A stretch of DNA of 64,000 nt from Erythrocercus mccallii. Its lineage: Eukaryota; Chordata; Aves; Passeriformes; Dicruridae. Positions 1 to 12,400 of this stretch are shown in pieces. The notes below the pieces were generated by a model. The model was not told where the DNA came from and did not search any database. It saw only the letters and a program-made list of their open reading frames with translations. How positions within the stretch are numbered: the stretch's first letter is position 1; each line of letters begins with the position of its first letter. The DNA lies in the NCBI GenBank assembly GCA_013397435.1, contig VZRG01001977.1, forward strand, positions 62,001 to 126,000, written 5' to 3'. The position numbers and the translations under genes were made by a program.

Positions 1-384
1 GAAAAGTGGCAAAAATTGAACCATCGCTAAGAATTTTTTAAAGGTGGAGCATGAAGAGGCTTTTGATTTTTTTTTTCTTCTGTTCTTGAACTTGGTTTGG
101 TGCAAGGGGTGGGAAGGACTACATTTGTGGGCATTTCCCACTGCAGGAAATGCTGTTTCAATTTCTTAAACAGATGAGCTAGTAGGATTTAGTATATCTC
201 TCATGCCTAAGTGCAGGGACATTCTCACTGTACCCGATGTAATTTCATGGATCTTGGCCTGTTTTCTTATTGAAAAAGGGAAGGGAAGAAAAAAGCTACA
301 TGACCACTGTAGATGGCTGTTTTAGGATATTCTAAAGATACTAGCAGTGTCTCTTATTTTAACAAAAGTATTTTTGTTTTGTAG
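1..384 (+). other. PARN: PARN intron (3' part, likely intron 19)
   Basis: This is non-coding intron sequence leading into the first visible PARN exon. It ends in a T-rich tract (tttttgttttgtag) that serves as polypyrimidine tract and AG acceptor at 383-384. I see no other gene or repeat in it. The upstream exon is outside the window. Confidence 0.85.
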
Positions 385-471
385 TGCAGCCCAAACGAGA
401 TCATGTTCTTCATGTTACTTTTCCCAAGGAATGGAAGACTAGTGACTTATACCAGCTTTTCAGTGCCTTTG
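385..471 (+). CDS. PARN: PARN exon (likely exon 20), first half of RRM
   Basis: This 87-nt exon encodes the start of the RNA-recognition motif. It reads Leu-Gln-Pro-Lys-Arg-Asp-His, the first beta strand (Val-Leu-His-Val-Thr-Phe), then Lys-Glu-Trp-Lys and the first helix up to Ser-Ala-Phe-Gly. The tryptophan codon at 432-434 corresponds to human Trp456 by recalled numbering. The first codon is split: one base comes from the upstream exon and TG from this one. The exon ends with one base of the Gly codon, followed by the donor gtgagt. A second AG lies 5 nt inside (387-389); the upstream AG is chosen because it keeps the conserved Leu-Gln in frame. Confidence 0.96.
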
Positions 472-3400
472 GTGAGTGATATAGTCTGTCTTCCTTTTTT
501 TTCTTTTTTTTTTTGGTATTATTAACAAGTTAAACTTCTGGTTTGTTTTGTTATATTTAGTCTGTGGACACAGACTTATTCCTAGTGTAGGTAATGATGA
601 ATCTCTTCTTGTAATTTTTGAATAGTGTCTTGTGGACTTTGTAACGATGTGTTGAAAATGACTGTTCTTATTAACTGCTCTTCAGAAATCTCTATTTAGT
701 GCTTGTTGAATATTGTGGATCTTTTATCCTTTTATTTTCAGCCTCTCCTGAAAGGAGGTGAGAGTTTATACAAGCGGATAAAGGGAATGGGGATTGGTGT
801 GAGGCAAATGGAGGCTTTAGGAACCAGGTTCATCCTGCAGTCAGCGTAAAGCCAAACTCCAGCATGTGTGAGTCTAGGCGAACAAGCAAGCTTGACAATA
901 ACCAATTTGATTTCCAGATTGTGAGCACCATCCAAGTGAGAAGAAACAGCAGAAAGGGTAGTTAATAACTGAGGACCAATAGTCCTGTTGTTGCTCTGCT
1001 AAGCAGAAGTATAAAGTGTAGGTGCTTGGCCAGCTGAACTAATCGATGGTGGTCTCCTGCTCCTTCTCTCTTGGCTTGGTACTCTGTCTGTGCAGGGTCT
1101 CTGGAGCTGTATCACATTCCCTCCGTTCCTTGCGAGCATTCTGTCTTCGCAGCCGCAGGGGTCAGTGCAGTGGGGGGGGATGTGACAGGCCCGCGGGAAG
1201 TGCAGGCCTGGCAGGGATGTCCCGGAGCTGCTGTTCCGGGTGAGGAGCATCGCTCAGCCTTCGCTCCCCGCGGATTTTAACCCTCGGCGCCGCCGCTTCC
1301 CTGCGGGGGGCGGGCACCGCCGCCAGGGGGCGCGCGCACACACCGCTGCGGGCTCGCTTTGGCAGCTGCCAGTACCCGCACTTCTCCAGGTTTTGGTGCT
1401 GAAGGTTTTCATATTTCGATTTACAAACTCCAGGTTCGATAATTAATCTATATTAATTTTTTAAAAGTCTTTTTGCCATGGTGTCTCAAAACGAACTGCA
1501 GATTAATCCTTCCAAAATTCTGGAATGTGGAAGTACCCATGCTTTTCCAGTTGTAAGTAGATAAAGGCAGAGTGGTGCAGCGTGAGGTTGAGTGATTTGC
1601 AAAAAAAGCTAAAAAAAAAAAGGCAGTAACAGACATGAATTATCCTAATTGATTACATCAGTTAAAGCAAAGTGACTTGACAGTATTAGTCAAATTTTAC
1701 AGAAAAATTATTTTAGAATGAATTGAAGCAGTTATAATCTTCCATGAGGCTTCTAACGAAATATGATGAAACAGCTGAAAGGGCTGCGGTGTCATACTTG
1801 GAACTGCTTTACATTTGCTACTCTAGAAGGGGTGTTCATGATTCTGAAATCCTTCAGGACTGCCTGCATACCAAGTGGACACCTGTTCATGCAAGATGTT
1901 TTTATAGTCTCAGGGGTGAATGTAGTTTCACTGTACAAGTACTTGCAGCACTATGCAGCCTCTTAGAACACTTTAGATTCTTAAATTTGCGTTGTTTATT
2001 TGGTCACGCTTATGTGAAATGTGAAATCATTAAAATAGGATTTGCTAGAATACAGCTTTAGTTTGTAGCCTTAAGTTCTGCTTAATGTCTTTGCACTTTT
2101 GATTAAACCTCATGCTATCAAAATATTATAAAAAGTACTGCTTAAATACCAGTAAAAGTAATGTAGAAAATGTATAAGAACAGAGTATAAAAAGGAAAAT
2201 GTTTCAGTGATGTAATCCATCAGTTTAATTTTATTCTGTGGATTTAATCTTGTTTGCATGTTTGAGCTGATATATGGAGAATTTTCAAATTTCTTTTTAG
2301 AACAGTAATACATGTTATACAAGTAGTACATGTTATTTGCACCTTCATGTCATAGTCCACTAGTGGCACTCTTCAAAGTATTGAAGACTTCTACATTCTA
2401 GAAGTGCAGAAAGAGAAATTTCCTGGCTTATTTCTCTGGAGCTGGTGTTCCATTACATTGCTGTCCATGTCTTATCTGCACTGGCCTTGCAGCGAGCTGG
2501 CACAGGGCTCTGGTGATTGCTAAATATTGTACTGCAGCTGCATTTGCCTTCCAGGTCTTTATTTGCATTTCACCATACTTTTGAAATGCACAATATTTAC
2601 TGAGTGCTTAGCATTATTGCTGAATGATTTAATTTATTAATCTTATCTCTCCTAAATTCTTACTTCTTAGTAGTGATGAAATGTGGCATAGTCTGAAGAG
2701 AGCATCTCTTAAGCATGGAGAATTGCATAAGAGCATTTGTTGCGGTTCACTTCAGATTGGAACTCAGTGTCTGCTTTTTAATGTTTGACTTTCTTTACAT
2801 TCTGTATTTAAAATGTGTGAGTCTGAGTAGCAACATATGTTGGCAAGTATTGAAACCCTTTATTAGCTAAAAATACAAAGTCAGAAGTCAAATAGAGTGC
2901 AGCAGCCTTTCCGCGACAATAAATAAGGATCTGATAATGAAATAATGTGCCACCAATAGGTTGGATTTTTATTAATTTATTTTTATTTGGCACTTAGTGA
3001 AAATATGGGCACTGAAGTCCATTTGAATAGTAGCTGAATTCCTTCAGGAGATTTTTTTTGTCTATCATGATCTTCTTTCTTATTTTATACTGAGGGCACA
3101 ATTCCAAGGTATTCAGGAGAACTTTTCTTTCTGATCTATCTTTCAGTCTGCTCAGGTAGATTGAAATTAATTAACTGTATATATAGAAGAGGGACACAAT
3201 CTGGACAGCATTTCTGTGTTCCAGCGTTACAACAGTATATGGTCTCAGACATCTGAAATGATTTTTTAGAAAATTTTGTAATTAATAACTAGTAATATTT
3301 TAAAAATTGAGAACTTGATACATGAATAATTTTAGAGCAAAGACTTGTCAATGCATGTAGAGCAATATGAATTTGTCCAGTAATTTCTGTCCTTTAAAGG

Positions 3401-6400
3401 AAACTCAGTGTTGGGGTCCTACCAAATGCACTACAGTTCTGAGCTGCAATCATGAGTCAGCTCGGGCTTTTCTTGTGTTGTGAAATGTTGGTGTGCTGCC
3501 AAAAGAATGTTCTCCCTATACCAAAGAGCCTTACCATAGGCAGCAAAGTTCTATGTTCTTCAAAGACAGAATTATTAGAAATTGAATTTATATGCCCTAA
3601 AAAATGTTTAAAGGAATTCTAACTTTGTGGTGTAGGCTCATCCTAATAGCAGCCTTAGCCCTTCAATCCAGGGAGATGTGAGAAACCATTCTGAATTAAT
3701 TATGGGTTTGGCAATGATCAAAATTATTATAACTCAAACTCCTAAATAGCTGGCTACTCAAATATATAGCATGTGAATGAAATCTGTCTGGGCTTTTATT
3801 TTTTTTATAATTAGAAAATCTGTTTATAATCTGGCTGGATTTCAGAAGAGACTTCTATAACCTTGTAACCTGTAGACTAAATTAGATTTCAATAGATTAA
3901 ACAACTGAGAATAAATGTATTTTAAGCCCTTTTGCATCATTGTTTTTAACCTTGTAATGTCTGAAGGTTAAATGGTGGTGTAACATTATATATAACTTGA
4001 TTTTCTAATCTATGTGAAAAAAATGGCACCAATTTTCAATATCTGAATTGTACTAACAGTAAAGCACTTAGATAAGAACAGGAGATGTAAATGGATTTCA
4101 GACTATAATAAGACCTTGTGTCTGGAATGGGAATCCTTTCCTCTGCTTTTGCTTGATTATGAGCTCTTTTAGTGCTAATGTGACATTTTAAGCCATTCAC
4201 ATAGAAAATGCACTAACTGCTTGATGAATAGAGGGACTTACTTCCAGTCACTGTTCCATTGTAACAGCTTTCAAATGAGGTCCATGATTTTGTGCATTTG
4301 TCCTCATATGGACTCAAATTAAGTTTTTATTTCACATCCAGGAAATGATGTATAGTGGGATTCAGACAAACCAGAGTTTGAAAATTTAGTGTCCCAACAG
4401 TGGAGTTCTCCATTGATGTGATCAATCTTCTACCTACCCCTTTTGACTGAAATTTATCATCACTCAGAGCTGTAATTTGTTTGAGTAAAGGGCTAAAATT
4501 CCCAGAAAATCGCTTCAATTTATTTTGTAGACTCATATAGATACCATGAAGGGAGGATGTGAGGGTCTGAGGGTGTACAGGATTCACATGCAGCCCTGAC
4601 TTTCTGAACAGTTTCAGGCCCTTGTGCAACTGGGTATAAAATACATGCCTTAATAGTGGACAAAAGCCTTCTCTGGTGCAGTTACTCTTAGTTGGCTTTT
4701 TTTATGTCATGGCATATCAGATAAAAACCTGTGACTGAGTCTAAAATAAAAATAGTCATAACAATTTCTTTTGCTTTCTCTAGGTAACATTCAGGTTTCG
4801 TGGATTGATGATACATCAGCGTTTGTATCATTGAGCCAGCCAGAGCAAGTACAAATAGGTATGTGTGGCTGGATTTACTTCAGCATTAAGACTTTCACTG
4901 GCTCCTGCAAAATGCTCTGAGCCAGCAGGGTCTGTGATTCCAATGGCAGAACCACTGACTTGCTCAGAGGAACTGGACTTCTATAGCAGCAGCACGTGTG
5001 TGACAGCAAAGACAGGCCCAGACTGGACTTGGTAGTGAGTTTTATGTTTCATTCCATGATCCTCCAAGTACCTAAACCTGTAGGTAGAGCAGTGCTGGTT
5101 TCTTCACTTGGTACAATATTTATTGAGGCTATTTACTGTTACTTTGCACAGAGTAAAACTATCAAAGACTTTTGTGGTCTTTGCCTCCAAATACCCTTTG
5201 GACTGATACATTTAGTTTGGTTTATATTTGCAAGGAACAAATGCAGAGAAGCCTTTTGGTGCATTGCAGAACACATTCATAATAGTGTCTGAAGAGCCTG
5301 GACTGCTAATATGTCTACAGTCTGTTGTATGAACAATATGTCTCTCCAGACTTACGTTTTTAATTTTTTCTTTTGAACAATTGAAAATATTGCTGTTAGT
5401 TATGTGGGAAAGCAGTATTTTTGGTGTGTGAGGGTTTTAGGTTGGGTTTGTTTGTGGTTTGGGGATTTTATGTTGTTATGGGGCTGGTTTTATTTGTGTT
5501 TTGGGGTGGGATTTTTTAAAGATCTTTGATTGAGTGTAGTTGAATCCGCAAGCTCTTAGTGGTTTCTGCAGTTGTTTTGGGCATATATTTGAGGACTCAC
5601 CCATACCCTTACTTCAGGGAACAATGGCTGGAAGTTGGCCATTATAGACGATCATTTGGGATATGTTCTGGTAGTGTCATCCCCCTTTACTGAAATGCTT
5701 ACATCAAATGCTGTGGAGCCACTGAGAGCAGCAGTATATGTAGCACTTCTGATTAACTGGCTAAAATCTTCTTGCACTTAAGAGCTATGCAGGCAGAATT
5801 CCCACAATTAAGTTCTAAAAAGAAATAAAACAGATTAGAAAACCCCACTGAATACACCATCATCTATCCTTACCAAGCTCAAATAAAGAAGCTTTCAGGG
5901 TCTGGATGTACAATCAGTACATCTCTCTAATTCCTTATTAACATCTTGGGAGTGTTTATCATACTTCCTCATACATTCATAGCTCCACAGAGGATTTTGA
6001 GGGCTCACCAGCAGCCTCCTTACAGCAATTGCTCCTTAGCAGCGAGAGCTATTGTTTCTTCTTCTATATATAGATATAAGAATGAAATAACTTCTAATGA
6101 GAAGTTCCAGTAAAGAATTTTGTCAAATAAAGCCTTCCTAGATGCTGCTACAGTAAATTTCCCACTACTGTCACCTCAGTTACTTATCCATTGTCTAAAT
6201 GCTTGGCATATACATTATCACCACTTTTTGTTGTTGTCATTTGGTTTGGTTTTGATTTTTTTGTTCTGTTTTTTTAATAGCAACTGCATGTTTTGAAAAG
6301 AACTGAATGTCTGCAGAATATTGAAACTGAATCTTTCTGGCACCACTCTGTGTCTTTTTTTGTGCTTTGACAAACAGGCTTGTTCTGTGTCCTACGTGCT

Positions 6401-9400
6401 GAGAAACATGTTATTTGTTTGAAAGCTCAGGTGATTATAGTCTTTCGTAGATTTTTATGAAATCAGGTTAGTAGAAATTCATATACTGAAAGCAGTGAGC
6501 CAACCAATCTGATGAACTAAAGCAAACTCAATTACCAAAAATTGTGTGATTTTTTTTTTAAATTGTAAAAATGCTTAAAATTTCTGGGTGTTTTTTTGGT
6601 TTGTGTTGGGTTTTTTTTTTCTGTAATAAATACATTATAATAACAATTCTGTTATTCTAATCCCTGATCTTAAATTTTTTTAGTGAATTGTTTTGGTAAT
6701 AAAAGTCATTGTTTGTACTTATGATTTAGTGAGATGTGCTTAAGTGAAGAACCTAGGAAAAACTAATAATGTGGCCTGTTTTTTAATCTATTTTTTTAAA
6801 TGTCTGCATCTTCTGGACTTTATAAAAACCATTGGAGGACTGTGAAACCATATGAATACAAAGCAGGATGTTACTACAGGTGTACTTCTGTGTTTACCCC
6901 TTAGAGAGGTTTCTGACTTTGGGGTGGTATTAATACTTATAGTTAAGAAAACACCACAATTGCAACAAGAACATCTATGGGCCATAAATGGATCGAGGAC
7001 ATGAAAAGTGTATGGAAGTTTCCCCTAAAGTGTTCAGAATTCCATTACAGAGGAGTCTAAGCACTGTAAAAACATCCAGGCTTGCTTTGCATCTTTTTAA
7101 TAAGGAAATTGTGTGTGAAAAAGCGATGAAAATGAGACTGGGTTTGCAATTATCTGCATGGAGTGTTAATTGATTTGGATCTATCAGATTTTGAAACCCC
7201 ATTCATATTTGGGAGGTGTCTTTATTTTTCTGTTGCAGCAGTGGTTCAAATACTGAATATTTGGCTGAACTAAGATGAAGTTAAGAGACTTGGACAGCAG
7301 ATCATTTAAAGACTGATCTGCCATCCTCCCTTGATGTACATGCTCAACATAACCGACTGGTGAATCCTCCTGGTTGCTTAACAATTTAGCTCCAATGTCT
7401 TTTAATTTTGTTCAGCTTCATAGGTGTTACAAGACAATTTGAAATATGATTTGTCTATATGACTAGTTTTGTGTAACTGTATCTAAGGGTAGTATTGAAA
7501 TTGTTGTAATTATCATGCTTAACCTTTACAAATGACAGACCTCTCAAAATGTGGCACTTTGCATAAGCTGTTGCTGCTATGCTGTGCTGTTTTTGTTGTT
7601 TCTAACTCTCCTGGCTTCAGTATTTTAAATGGGCTAAAAACTTGTTCATCAGCATCCTGGGAATATATCAGATTTCTCATGGATTCAAAAATCCATTTTG
7701 AACATGTAGGGAATAAAATATATCTCTTCATAGTGCTCTTTAAAACAATGTGCCTGAGTTATGTAATATCATGGATGGTAGCCATTAAAACCTCGTCCAA
7801 AACTGATTGATAAAATATTGACCCATAAGATTTTCTGTTTATAAAGTATATTTGAGTAGCTGAATTCAGCTAATAAGCAGCTCTTCAAATTTCACAAGGT
7901 AATCAGGAGTGTTTATGTTGCTGGGGAGAATGTGCATTCCAGTGTTTTAATTGTTTAAGTGTTACCCTGAAGGACCTATGAATCTTGGCATAATATAAAA
8001 AGACTTGTTTCCTCTTCCACTTTATTTCCTCTGAAAAACTAAGTAGGGAAAAGGGCAGTATTTTTATAGGCAATTTTGGAGCAGCTGCTAACTTTCCAGC
8101 TGAAGATGGCATGCTTTAAAAGACACAAATCAGAAACCTGGGGAAACAAGAGGCAAATGCCTTCATCTTCTCATTTTGCTGCTTATGATAATGTCCAAGA
8201 ACCTTCACTTTATTTTGTTATTCATGTGACTCGCACATTGGCAGTCTCTCAGACTTATTATGAGTAGAAAAGGCTTGTTCTTGTATAAAATCATATTGCT
8301 CTCTGTAGCTTGAAGTGGAAGCTGCAGCAGGACAGAAGCTAGGGAGCAGTTGCACGGTCACCCTGCCGTGCCTGTCTGTGCAAGCTGGACCTGACCCTTG
8401 CCAGGGGAAGGTTCCTGGCTTCTAGTGGCACTCTTACTGTTGAGTTGCCACAATGTCATCTTAAAGCCAATAACAGGTTTATGAAAGTGGTGGTTTAGAT
8501 GGCTCTGATTTGTCTTAACTTTTTGCAATATGCTGTGCCATAAACGGATTTCCAGACTACGAACACCTGAACACTATATTGGACAATAAACATAGTTTAT
8601 GTTCTGTTGGGATCTGCTGTTCAAAGTAGGTAATGAATAAGAATTGGTTAAATGGTTGATACTCCTTTAGTTGGACATCCGGGAGACAAAACTTCTGTAA
8701 CCTAGTTGCACTGCAGGTGGCATCAGCATTTCTGTCAAACATGAAGCTCATATTTTTTAAGTGTGTGGCAAGGATAAACACTGTGCACTGTTAGAGCAAA
8801 TGAACACAAGAAACTTCAGAACTAACTTTTGGCATACAACTTCTGGCTCTTAAGATTTTTGTCTGGCTAGATAAGTTTGCCTTTGGATGCTGTTCAGCTT
8901 TGTGTATTTAGAAAGCTGGCTTTTCATTTGGAGAGGTTAGTGTGGGATAAGTGCTGTTTCAATGATTTTATGACTTAAAAGGGTCTAGACTTCATCCAGG
9001 TAGACTGGAAATAGTGGGGAAAATGAGAGCAACTTCAACTTGTCTTAACTGTCAAGTAAATCCAGTATTTTATTTTGATGAATAAATTGGTATAACCTGA
9101 AGTATTTGTGTTTCAACCACTTCAGCCCTTCAACTGTTCTGTGTAGTTAACTTTGTGAGCCCTCAGTTAATGCTTTGGGCTGATGTTAAGCTCTTGTTTT
9201 TCATGGTTTCCTTGAGTGTTGTCTTCTAGCTTTGACTGTTCAGGTTCCTGGTCTAAAAAGAACCTTGATACTTAAAAGGAGATTCCTGTAGGTGTCTTTG
9301 CCCTTGTGGAGTCATTATAGCCCATCTAAAATGTACTCTTAAAAACCACTGGTGTTTGGAATAGGTTAATTTTTAAAACAGGGGAAAGTGTTATAAATAT

Positions 9401-12400
9401 GTTTAAAGTTTTAAAGTGCTTGAAAATAAAATTGAGCTTCTGCAATAGTTTACATGATTATATGTTAATGAAAATAATGGACAAATTTATCAGTGGTACC
9501 TCAAAATACACCTTATTTATTTTCCCTTAGGAGACAATTTGCACTTAATTCCCTATACCTTAGGCTTAGGTGCAGTTTAGTAACATCTGTGTTCTGATTA
9601 TGAGTATCTTCTGCAATATTTTAAGACCAGTGGTTCAACTTCAGAGTAATTTTAACCTGAGAATGTGTTTCTTGCTGTTTTAAAATGCAATAAATATACT
9701 TAATCTGAAATTTTAAATACACGTAGAAAGCAACTGCTTGTTGTAAATGGCAAGCACTGAAATAATGTTAAGTTATTCCATGTGTTGGTGCCCTGATACA
9801 TGAGCTCATACAGAATTTAGTGTGTGCAAGATATCTTCTTCCTCTCAGCTTTGAAAAGCCCAATGCTTTTAGACAGCAGGGGAGCAATGGACTAAAGCAG
9901 GTGCAGCAGCTGAAATTGTGACAGCCTTTCAATGATTTGTGTTTAAATCATTAATCTTTCTGGACTTGGGAGTTTCTCAGACAGGGCTGGACTTTATGGT
10001 TTATTAGTGTTTTGTAGGTTTATTAGAGAGCCTTCTACTTAGCATGAGTGCTTACCACCACAATTTAAATATCTAAAAAGTATTTTAAGGTTGTGTGTAT
10101 CAGTCCCTCCTCACTGAATTTGGGGAAAGGGCACGCAGTAGATTCTGTATTACCCAGAGTCTGAAAAATTACATTTCACATGACTGCGTTGTCAGCAATA
10201 AGTAAACGTGAAATTTATGACAGATATGTTCTGAAAGGAGATTATAGCCAGGTGAGGGTAACAAATGATAGGACGAGGGGAAATGGCCTCCAGATGCACC
10301 AGGAGAGGTTCAGGTTGGATGTTAGGGGAACTTTCTTCACTGAAAGGGTTGTCAAACATTGGAACAGGCTGCCCAGGGAAGCAGTGGAGTCATTATTCCT
10401 GAAGGTATTTCAGAGAGGGGGACCAGGCGGTTTGGAGCAGGGGCTAAGGAGCAGAGCACAGGGTGCTCCCATTTGGTACCAAGATGAAATCAGCTGTGGG
10501 CCAGACTGTCTCCCTTTCTGTCTGAAAGTCCTGCAGGTCTGAGCTCTCTGTGCTTTGAGCAATAATAGACATGGAGACTTTCTGACTAGAATGGAAATGT
10601 TCTGAACATGTTATGCTTTTAATTTATAAGTTCACAGATCTGAACACTTTACTAGCAATGGTGGGAGTTAAAATTCTCCAGTGTTTATTTAACATCTGTA
10701 GTAAATGCAGGGATTGAGACGTGGTGAATTTCAGCTTGTATTGCTCAGGAATCTCAAGAGCAGCAGGAAAATGAATTACTGGTTTTACAGTGGAACCTGT
10801 GGTATAAATCATATTAGAAATAGCTATTTTACAACTTCCAGCATTACTGATGTGGAATTAAGAGAACAGATGATAGGCTTGCCTTCAAGGTGCCTGCAGC
10901 CATATTTTTTTGTCATCAGCTAATAAATAAACAAAACAAACAAAAAAACCACCCCAAACCCAAAATGCCCTTTGTACCTCATAAGTTTGAATAGGGGTTT
11001 TTCTTAATGTTGGAAGTCTTGTGACTAACTTTTCATTTGATTTGGACTTTTGAAATGAGTTGATACAAAAGTTTTGAAATGTATTAATTACTGAGGTAAT
11101 TAACAGGGTGCAAAGGTTAAGTAGCTTGAATTCTTTTGGTAATTAAATAACTTCATCTGTAAGGGAGTCCTTTATAACAATCTACATACATGTGCATAGC
11201 ATGAAATATCTCATTGGACTTAGACTATCATCTCTGTTCTTTGTTGAGGAAAATATTTTAAATTTGGCATAAGGATCCTTCCTCTTTCTTTGGCATGCTT
11301 TGTACTTAGCACTTTTATCTTCCTTCTGTAAAACCATTTTCTTTCAGATCACCTGTCTGTTTTCCCCTGCTTTCCAACATGGAGGTTCAAAGCGTCATTT
11401 TGGTTTGCTCTCTAACTTGCCATCCTCCTTTGCAAGGTGAAGAGCTGCTTTGTCCCTGCATTGATACTGCTCCTTGCTCTGCATTCAGATACCAAGAGAG
11501 AGGACAACATTTGTACAATGCTCTTTTATTTAGAATCTGTATAGGCACCTTCTATCCTCAGCTGATACAGGAGAGGAAAACAAAGGGATGGGCAGCACCG
11601 TGTACAAATTGGTGTTATCAGTTTGGGTACAGCCTACACATAATTGCTATTATCAAATATACTTAAGAGACTCTGGTCCAGCTAATTAGTCGTGTGTTAA
11701 CATTTTGATGCCTTGCAGCAGAAGTTGTCCAGATATGCTTGAAAGACCGAAAACTCTGTATAGGCTAACAAAAGGGGCCAATAATGTTACATTGACAATT
11801 TCACTAATATTTAACAAAATATAGTTGAATTCTGCTTACACTTTGATAATGTCCATGGTTACATGATCGTGTACTGTTTCATTAGGATATATGGCTTCTC
11901 TGGGAATATGTTTGTACATTTGCTGTGGAGGAACTCAGCCCTCAATATTCTGTAGGGGACAATCTAATTCCATTTAGGTTAATTTAAAAGATGCCCCTAA
12001 TTTGGGATGTTGAGTCTTCTGCTTTCTGTTGATAAAATAGGCACACAGCACTGCTGCTTCCATTTCCGAGTTTTACTTTGAAATACTGGACTATGCATGT
12101 GCACTTTTGTCATCATGGCAAACTTCTGGATTGTTACATGTGGCATGAATAGCCCTAGTAGTCAATAAATACGGCTGTGGAACCATCCAGTGAGTTTTGA
12201 GTGTAAAACAAAATACTGACTTAGGTACTCATTAATTGCACACTATTGCTCTGGCTGAGGCAGTGGTCCCATGTTTTAAGGAGAACATGATCAGATATGA
12301 TTAATGCAGCATCGATACAGATATCACTTGATGGCTTCACAGGTGAAATTTTACTTCAGTATTTCATAAGCTTAAGTGTTTAGTATTACAGCCTTAAACT

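Larger units (their letters stand above)
472..4783 (+). other. PARN: PARN intron (likely intron 20), 4.3 kb
   Basis: The donor is gtgagt at 472 and the acceptor is ttgctttctctag ending at 4783. The intron is AT-rich except for a CpG-rich island at about 1126-1350 that contains a CTCF-type core (listed separately). ORFs of 60-105 codons at 1744-2061 and elsewhere resemble nothing I know and are treated as chance. I see no transposon. Confidence 0.85.

Noticed and set aside
1744..2061. 105-codon + strand ORF inside a PARN intron
   Set aside because: No similarity to PARN or other proteins that I recognise, and no splice sites linking it to the gene.
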